Shown: in pieces, positions 6,800 to 10,652 of the stretch
Layout of the letters: each line of letters opens with the position of its first letter
Position numbering within the stretch: the first letter of the stretch is position 1
Origin: Enteropsectra breve
Taxonomy: Eukaryota > Microsporidia
Length of the DNA: 10,652 bases
NCBI GenBank assembly: GCA_024243835.1
Contig: JALPMN010000507.1
Location: 1 to 10,652 of the forward strand
Direction of reading: 5' to 3'
Notes under the pieces: generated by a model
The model's input: the letters and a program-made list of their open reading frames with translations, nothing else
Told to the model about the DNA's origin: nothing
Database searches by the model: none
Position numbers and translations under genes: made by a program

Positions 6800-7560
6800 T
6801 TAAATAGTTTTTATTTAAAGTAATTTTTTGCTATTTTTATTATTATGTGAAAGTTTACAATAAATCTTTTGGGTTTAGTTCTTTGGTGTTAGAAATAATA
6901 AACTTTCAAAGAGTAATATTCTGGATATTTTATTAGTATTTGGTTGTTAGAGTTATAAAGTTACTATCATTTTCTTATAAGATGTTTTTAATATTTGACG
7001 TTTAAATGTCAATAAATGATATTCATTGATTAGAAATTAGTTATGGATTCTATTGTATATCCTGTATCTTCTCTGATATTTTTATTATAGGATTTTATGT
7101 TGTGTATTTTTGTAATTTTAATCCTTTGGAGGAATTGGTACTAAGCTTTCATCAACTGCTACTTAAAGGTTTGTTTTATGAAAATGATTAATTCTACAAA
7201 ATGAAATATTTATGACTACTGCTAATTCCATTTTTATAAAAGAGTTGCTATTGCACTAACAAGCACTTTATTTTAACAAGTTGTGTGAGATTGAATTAGG
7301 CTCAGTAGAAGACAATCATAATGATAATACTCTTATAAGAAGTGCTATGCCAAATATAATGTGCCCCAATACTATGTCTGAGATAGAGGAGGATTCTTCA
7401 CCAAAGTTATTCTGGAAAAATTCGCGCATATAATAGATATTGTGAGTTTATTGCCTTTTTAGCTTAATTTCTTCTATAACAAAATGAACCACGCTAAGTT
7501 AAATAACTCCTTTCTTAAATCCTCCTTTGATTGTTTGACTGTAGCTGAATTTTTATTCTA
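6800..7560. other. AT-rich intergenic spacer
   Basis: This 761-base spacer between two plus-strand genes has no confident gene. Stops are frequent in all frames. The one exception is a 57-codon open stretch listed separately at 7260-7433. No tandem repeat or RNA gene was recognised. Confidence 0.5.
7260..7433 (+). pseudogene. Possible gene relic, 57-codon open stretch without a good start
   Basis: The frame is open from 7260 to a TAA at 7431-7433. It reads in part NKLCEIELGSVEDNHND, then LIRSAMPNIMCPNTMSEIEE and SPKLFWKNSRI. The residue mix is more protein-like than expected in a spacer where stops are otherwise dense. No ATG opens it; the first in-frame ATG is well inside. No family was recognised. 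It could be a degraded gene or chance. Confidence 0.2.
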
Positions 7561-7590
7561 AAATTTTGAAAAAAATTTTTAAGCCCTTCA
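7561..7590 (+). promoter_or_regulatory. AAATTTT tracts plus CCC motif upstream of eL34
   Basis: The sequence aaattttgaaaaaaattttt (7561-7580) holds two AAATTTT-type tracts, followed by aagCCCttca and the ATG at 7591. CCC is at 7584-7586, four bases before the start. AAATTT-like signals near the start have been reported for microsporidian ribosomal protein genes, which this gene is. Confidence 0.7.
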
Positions 7591-7905
7591 ATGCAACCAG
7601 TTCTTATACATAGAGGAAACACCTATAAAACGGCAAGCAACCAGAGAGTGCGCACAGTAACACCATCCGGAAAGGTAAAAAACATCAAGGTTGCCAAAAA
7701 GGCCAAAAAGCATAGATGCCACGGCTGCAACAAGCTTATGCTCAGTATCGCTTCTCTCAGACCAGCTGCTTTTTCTAGACTCACACTCTCCAGCAGAAGA
7801 GTAACAAGACCATACGGTACCACACACTGCGGCAAATGTGTTTCTAAAAAGATTGTATCTTCATTTTTAGTTGAGGAAGAGAAGCTTCTCCACAAGTCTG
7901 AATAA
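7591..7905 (+). CDS. RPL34: 60S ribosomal protein eL34
   Basis: The product has 104 residues, close to the family's usual size of about 110-120. It is recognised by the N-terminal segment with Y-K-T-x-S-N-Q-R-x-R and T-P-S-G-K-V. The zinc-ribbon pair is CHGCNK at about residues 43-48 and HCGKCV at about 79-84. Between them are the family's RP and SRLTLSSRRVTRPYG segment, and after them the C-terminal IVSSFLVEEEKLL. It is a structural, zinc-binding protein of the large ribosomal subunit. The start is supported by the promoter signals four bases upstream. The stop TAA at 7903-7905 overlaps an AATAAA polyadenylation signal, a sign of a very short 3' UTR as seen in compact parasite genomes. Confidence 0.93.
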   Translation: MQPVLIHRGNTYKTASNQRVRTVTPSGKVKNIKVAKKAKKHRCHGCNKLMLSIASLRPAAFSRLTLSSRRVTRPYGTTHCGKCVSKKIVSSFLVEEEKLLHKSE

Positions 7906-7906
7906 A
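7901..7906 (+). terminator. AATAAA polyadenylation signal overlapping the eL34 stop
   Basis: The last codon and stop, gaa-taa, together with the following base create AATAAA. Polyadenylation signals overlapping stop codons are known in compact microsporidian genomes. Whether it is used here is inferred. Confidence 0.5.
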
Positions 7907-8040
7907 ATATTTGGTTACAAAAATATTTAAAATTTTAATTAGTTTTTGTGATAAAGTCAAGAAACTTATTTTCGAACAGCCATGCATCATTCTTTTATTG
8001 CTGATGATTTCTTTATCTCTATGTGGAGCATCTTCATATG

Positions 8041-8156
8041 AATGCTGGCCAAAACATGCATAAAAGGGGCGAAAGGACAAAAGTTCACTGCGTATTCTAG
8101 GGGTGTGTCCCCAAAAGTTTATTGTGGCAATTAATAAACTAGATTTTTTAAGAATG
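8041..8156. repeat. Diverged dispersed repeat, second copy near 1371-1494
   Basis: By eye, 8041-8156 aligns with 1371-1494 along its length with several gaps. The clearest shared parts are aaaacat near the start, ccccaaaagtt in the middle (8109-8119 and 1435-1445), and taaacta followed by ttttttaa and aatg at the end (near 8136 and 1471). At 8100 the sequence ggggtgtgtccccaaaagtt resembles the style of a Tc1/mariner terminal repeat. A minus-strand frame across it is open but overlaps eL34 and is not called as a gene. It is probably a decayed mobile element. Confidence 0.4.
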
Positions 8157-8296
8157 AAAATGAGCGGCAATTTTAAAATTGTAATTGCTTAGAACTGAAA
8201 AACTTTTAGTAGAAAGCATTGCTAATGCAGTGAATACAAAAATAACATACCAATATTAATTCAATAAAAGCTTACAAAATATCATAAATGGGTTTA

Positions 8297-9862
8297 TTAG
8301 TTAGGGCTTTCGGTCTGAGCGTTTTCGGGTTGCAGTAAATCAACTCTTTCGGCACCCTGTGCTATAACGTAGACTATAGCACCTCCAGGGAATTCAGTTG
8401 CTGCAACCAGATGCTTCATTTCAACCAGAATATCTATTAAATACCTTTCTAACATAGAATCACCTATTGGTTTCAAAATTTTCATAATGTCATATATTCG
8501 CTTAGAGTCAAAAAACTCTTCAGGCATTGCATACAGAACAAAAGCAACAAAGTTTTTATTTCTGCATTCCTTAAATGTATTTACCACCTTATTATAAAAA
8601 TCAGCGTTAAATTTTTTGAGATAAGGCTCGAAGAAGCACATATCTTTCCTCTTTATTTCTGTCTCAATAGCATTGCTCTTTTTTTCAAACCAAACAATGA
8701 CCTCTAGAGTCTCTTCTTCACTTAGCTGTAACTTTTTTTCAAGCACCGCTTCTATAATTTCTAATGGAGAAATGTCATCACCAATAGGCATTTTTCGATG
8801 CAAGATGGCTTTAAGTATTTCTTTCAGGACAGGTTCCCTATCTGAAAATTTATTCAACAGAAATCCTGTCAGATAGAATCTCCATGTTGAAACAAAATAC
8901 TTTATCGCCACGTCTTCATCTACATAAAATAATGCATCTTCCATTGGCCATATAAAATCCCGGCAATCTTTTCTACCTGTGATACACTCAATATAATCAT
9001 CCAACGTTTCAAGTGGGAAGTTCCCGCATATAAATCGGTCAAGCATTTCTTCAATATACAAGAGCTTTAGTTTTGTATCCTCCACATCCAGAATACCGTA
9101 AAATAGGAGCAGTTCGAAAAAGTCAATTTCGTGACTAGTACTTGAAAGATACTTTATAAAATTAGCTAAATGAACTATCCGTTTGCACTTAATACTATCA
9201 CCGTCTATCAAAGGTTCGAGAATTGGCTCAGAATATCGAGCTTCAATAAATGCTACTGAAAGCGTCCGCACTTCAGAACCATCAATGAGTTTATTTTCAC
9301 TTAGATACGAAATCAAGCGTCTGGAAACTTCTGGATGATCTACAAGATACTTCATTTTTGCACTATACAAAATGATATCGAATATGGAGACTGATTCTAG
9401 CTCTGGAGAAATGTTTTTAAGGAACTCAAAAAAGTTAGCCTTTGATTTTCTAGATAAGAAGATCATCAGTATCTCAAAGAGTAAAATATGTCGAATGTTA
9501 CAATGATAGGGATACCAACACTTCATGCATTTATGACCACCAACAATTCGCTTAAAGCAGCACTTGGTATGGCCAACCCAGTTGCACTGTGTGCAGCACA
9601 TCCACTCGGGATTCAAATCTTTAAATGATCTTAGTTCAACGATGTCCTTTTTAGATCTATTGATTTTGTCCGGAAGCTCGATATTGCTTGAATTTTCTCG
9701 AAGATCACTGCAACAAATTGTACATTTAGTATCGACTTCTCCTAACTTGTTACTACTGTTACTGTTCTCAAAATACGTTTGCTTTAGAAAATGTCTCTCC
9801 TCGGTATCAGGTATACCTAATATAGGACTTATGCTCAGTAATATGTTAATAGCTAACATCAT
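8297..9862 (-). CDS. Putative secreted protein with a C4HC3 PHD/RING-like zinc finger
   Basis: The protein has 521 residues and I do not recognise its family. Residues 1-17 (MMLAINILLSISPILGI) look like a cleavable signal peptide. The start is supported by CCC two bases before the ATG-ATG. Residues 47-115 carry a cross-brace zinc finger. Its ligands appear to be C47-x2-C50, a 39-residue insert, C90-x2-C93-x4-H98-x2-C101, then C112-x2-C115, a C4HC3 order. The core WMCCTQCNWVGHTKCC resembles a PHD finger; a RING variant acting as a ubiquitin ligase is the alternative. The remaining 400 residues look mostly helical, with one hydrophobic stretch at about 123-137 (IRHILLFEILMIFLS) that could be a membrane segment. 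A chromatin-type finger behind a secretion signal is odd. Either the product leaves the parasite or enters the ER, or the hydrophobic N-terminus is not a signal. Codon use is AT-rich, unlike the RRM gene. Confidence 0.8.
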   Translation of the reverse strand: MMLAINILLSISPILGIPDTEERHFLKQTYFENSNSSNKLGEVDTKCTICCSDLRENSSNIELPDKINRSKKDIVELRSFKDLNPEWMCCTQCNWVGHTKCCFKRIVGGHKCMKCWYPYHCNIRHILLFEILMIFLSRKSKANFFEFLKNISPELESVSIFDIILYSAKMKYLVDHPEVSRRLISYLSENKLIDGSEVRTLSVAFIEARYSEPILEPLIDGDSIKCKRIVHLANFIKYLSSTSHEIDFFELLLFYGILDVEDTKLKLLYIEEMLDRFICGNFPLETLDDYIECITGRKDCRDFIWPMEDALFYVDEDVAIKYFVSTWRFYLTGFLLNKFSDREPVLKEILKAILHRKMPIGDDISPLEIIEAVLEKKLQLSEEETLEVIVWFEKKSNAIETEIKRKDMCFFEPYLKKFNADFYNKVVNTFKECRNKNFVAFVLYAMPEEFFDSKRIYDIMKILKPIGDSMLERYLIDILVEMKHLVAATEFPGGAIVYVIAQGAERVDLLQPENAQTESPN

Positions 9863-9918
9863 AAGGGTTCTAGGAGGAAAAAATATTTATACTTTTGATC
9901 AAATTAAAATTTTTTTTG
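9863..9918 (-). promoter_or_regulatory. CCC motif and AAAATTTT tract upstream of the zinc-finger gene
   Basis: On the minus strand the start region reads GAACCCTTATGATG, with CCC at 9867-9865 two bases before the first ATG at 9862. About 45 bases further upstream is a run of A followed by AATTTTAATTT (9918 to about 9901). The arrangement matches that of eL34 and the RRM gene, and it supports the start that includes the signal peptide. Confidence 0.5.
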
Positions 9919-10263
9919 CAAAGACGAATAAGAGTAGGTACATTAAACGATAACTAACACAGCCATAATACTTACTATCCTCAAGAGGTTGTTTAGATTA
10001 TTTTGTTTTGTAAAATGCACAAATAAAAAATCCATTCAATTTTTAAGTTTTACACAATTAAAAATCAGCAAAAAACATCTAATTAAAAACTATTTCCTTT
10101 TATGTCAAACAGCGCAAAAGTTAGCCGATGGCCCAAGGTCGCATTAGAATCGCAAAAACTTATGCCATTGAAACAAATAAAAATGCCTATCGCAATTGAT
10201 AGAAATAATATTTATTTAACGGCACTGAGTGTCTCTTATTTTATGTAGGATCCATTTACAGGG
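9919..10263. other. AT-rich spacer, no gene seen
   Basis: These 345 bases hold no convincing coding region. Two similar words, gcgcaaaagttagcc (near 10111) and tcgcaaaaacttatgcc (near 10150), lie about 40 bases apart and could belong to the edge of the transposon on the right. Confirming this would need the element's other end, which is outside the window. Confidence 0.4.
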
Positions 10264-10410
10264 GATTTCATAAATAAAGCCCAAGATTTCACAAATAAAG
10301 CTCAGGATTTCATAAATAAAGCTCAGGATTTCACAAATAAAGCCCACGATTTCATAAATAAAAATTTTAATTTCATAATTAAAGCTCAAGTTTGCAAAAA
10401 TAAAGCTTTA
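10264..10410 (+). repeat. Seven tandem 21-bp units carrying AATAAA
   Basis: Units of 21 bp start at 10264, 10285, 10306, 10327, 10348, 10369 and 10390. The first five are close to gatttcataaataaagctc plus ag; the last two are more diverged. Units 1, 3 and 5 have cata where units 2 and 4 have caca, so a 42-bp higher-order unit is likely. Six units hold an AATAAA; the sixth has aattaaa. The period keeps one plus-strand frame open, encoding D-F-I/T-N-K-A-Q heptads. That frame follows a TAG at 10246 and has no ATG. The array lies 34 bases past the transposase stop, on its 3' side. Confidence 0.93.
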
Positions 10411-10444
10411 AAAAAAGGTTTATTAACATTTTAATTTAATTAAG

Positions 10445-10652
10445 TTAAATTTCACGATTAAGGACAGAATTGATTATTTCCCAGAAGTGCCGATAGTATT
10501 CTACAAAATCACCTACCCGAAGAATAATCCCCTCAATATTATGCATCAATTCTGGTATTGTACTTGCCCTTGGTCTAATCTGATGCAATTTTGCTTTCAC
10601 CATGCTAAAGACGTTTTCGATGGGATTAAGCTCTGGTGAATATGCTGGGAGA
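10445..10652 (-). CDS. IS630/Tc1-mariner family transposase, C-terminal end (5' part outside window)
   Basis: The minus strand is open from the window edge to a TAA at 10447-10445, 68 codons. It begins with the motif LPAYSPELNPIENVFSMVK. This is the C-terminal hallmark of DDE_3-type transposases of the IS630/Tc1/mariner superfamily; the Glu of NPIE is the third catalytic acid. The rest (KLHQIRPRASTIPELMHNI, then VEYYRHFWEIINSVLNREI) has the usual helical end of these enzymes. Such transposases cut and paste DNA at TA targets and are common in microsporidian genomes. The first two catalytic aspartates and the DNA-binding domain lie beyond the right edge, so activity cannot be judged. The visible part has no frameshift or stop. 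Confidence 0.9.
   Translation of the reverse strand, partial: LPAYSPELNPIENVFSMVKAKLHQIRPRASTIPELMHNIEGIILRVGDFVEYYRHFWEIINSVLNREI
10445..10652 (-). mobile_element. Edge of an IS630/Tc1-mariner DNA transposon
   Basis: The transposase fragment marks a DNA transposon that continues to the right of the window. Its end on this side should lie somewhere to the left of 10445, perhaps within or beyond the 21-bp array. No terminal inverted repeat can be assigned without the other end. Confidence 0.7.

Noticed and set aside
7844..8170. 108-codon minus-strand frame overlapping the end of eL34
   Set aside because: It overlaps a certain gene and crosses a diverged repeat; the related copy near 1430 has stops in the same frame. 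More likely chance or a relic than a gene.
9205..9225. tRNA-like T-loop word (ggttcgag)
   Set aside because: It lies inside the zinc-finger gene with no acceptor or anticodon stem around it.
9564..9953. 129-codon plus-strand frame opposite the zinc-finger gene
   Set aside because: It is a shadow of the minus-strand gene, with Leu/Ser-rich composition typical of an antisense frame and no start signal.
10264..10410. CRISPR array
   Set aside because: The units are contiguous without unique spacers and the context is eukaryotic; this is a minisatellite.

Overview
The window looks like nuclear DNA of a fungus-related intracellular parasite, most likely a microsporidian. The evidence is short AT-rich genes, a compact 104-residue ribosomal protein eL34, a highly diverged gene set, and a CCC trinucleotide lying 0 to 6 bases before the start codon of five genes. 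In two of these an AAATTTT-type tract sits further upstream. Such CCC/GGG and AAATTT signals are known from microsporidian promoters. The species cannot be named from sequence alone. Every call rests on reading the sequence by eye; no database search was run.

Layout from left to right. Bases 1-1005 hold the 3' part of a DIS3/Rrp44 exosome ribonuclease gene. It is cut by the window edge and opens with a perfect in-frame 24-bp tandem repeat. A 0.7-kb AT-rich spacer with short duplicated segments follows. The next gene (1766-2938, +) reads like a ubiquitin-specific protease fold that has lost its catalytic Cys and His. Its stop codon lies inside the left arm of a 161-bp inverted-repeat element (2936-3096). 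Just beyond is a coiled-coil protein gene (to 4123, +) that may begin with a tiny exon and a 73-nt intron. A 29-bp tandem repeat separates it from two small minus-strand genes: a possible L7Ae-fold protein (4442-4831) and an unrecognised protein (5204-5584) whose start is unresolved and may also be spliced.

Two confident plus-strand genes follow: a nucleolin/Nsr1-like protein with two RRMs (5852-6799) and ribosomal protein eL34 (7591-7905). Both have clear promoter signals. A 0.8-kb spacer between them holds a weak 57-codon open stretch. The largest gene (8297-9862, -) encodes an unfamiliar 521-residue protein with an apparent signal peptide followed by a C4HC3 PHD/RING-like zinc finger. The right end holds seven 21-bp tandem units, each carrying AATAAA in whole or degenerate form, and then the C-terminal end of an IS630/Tc1-mariner DDE transposase running in from the right on the minus strand.

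The genes do not form a pathway or operon. DIS3, eL34, the RRM protein and perhaps the L7Ae-like protein all belong to RNA processing and ribosome biology, but their proximity need not mean anything. The most interesting points are the putative dead deubiquitinase, the zinc finger behind a secretion signal, the inverted-repeat element between two genes, and two candidate 5'-end introns.
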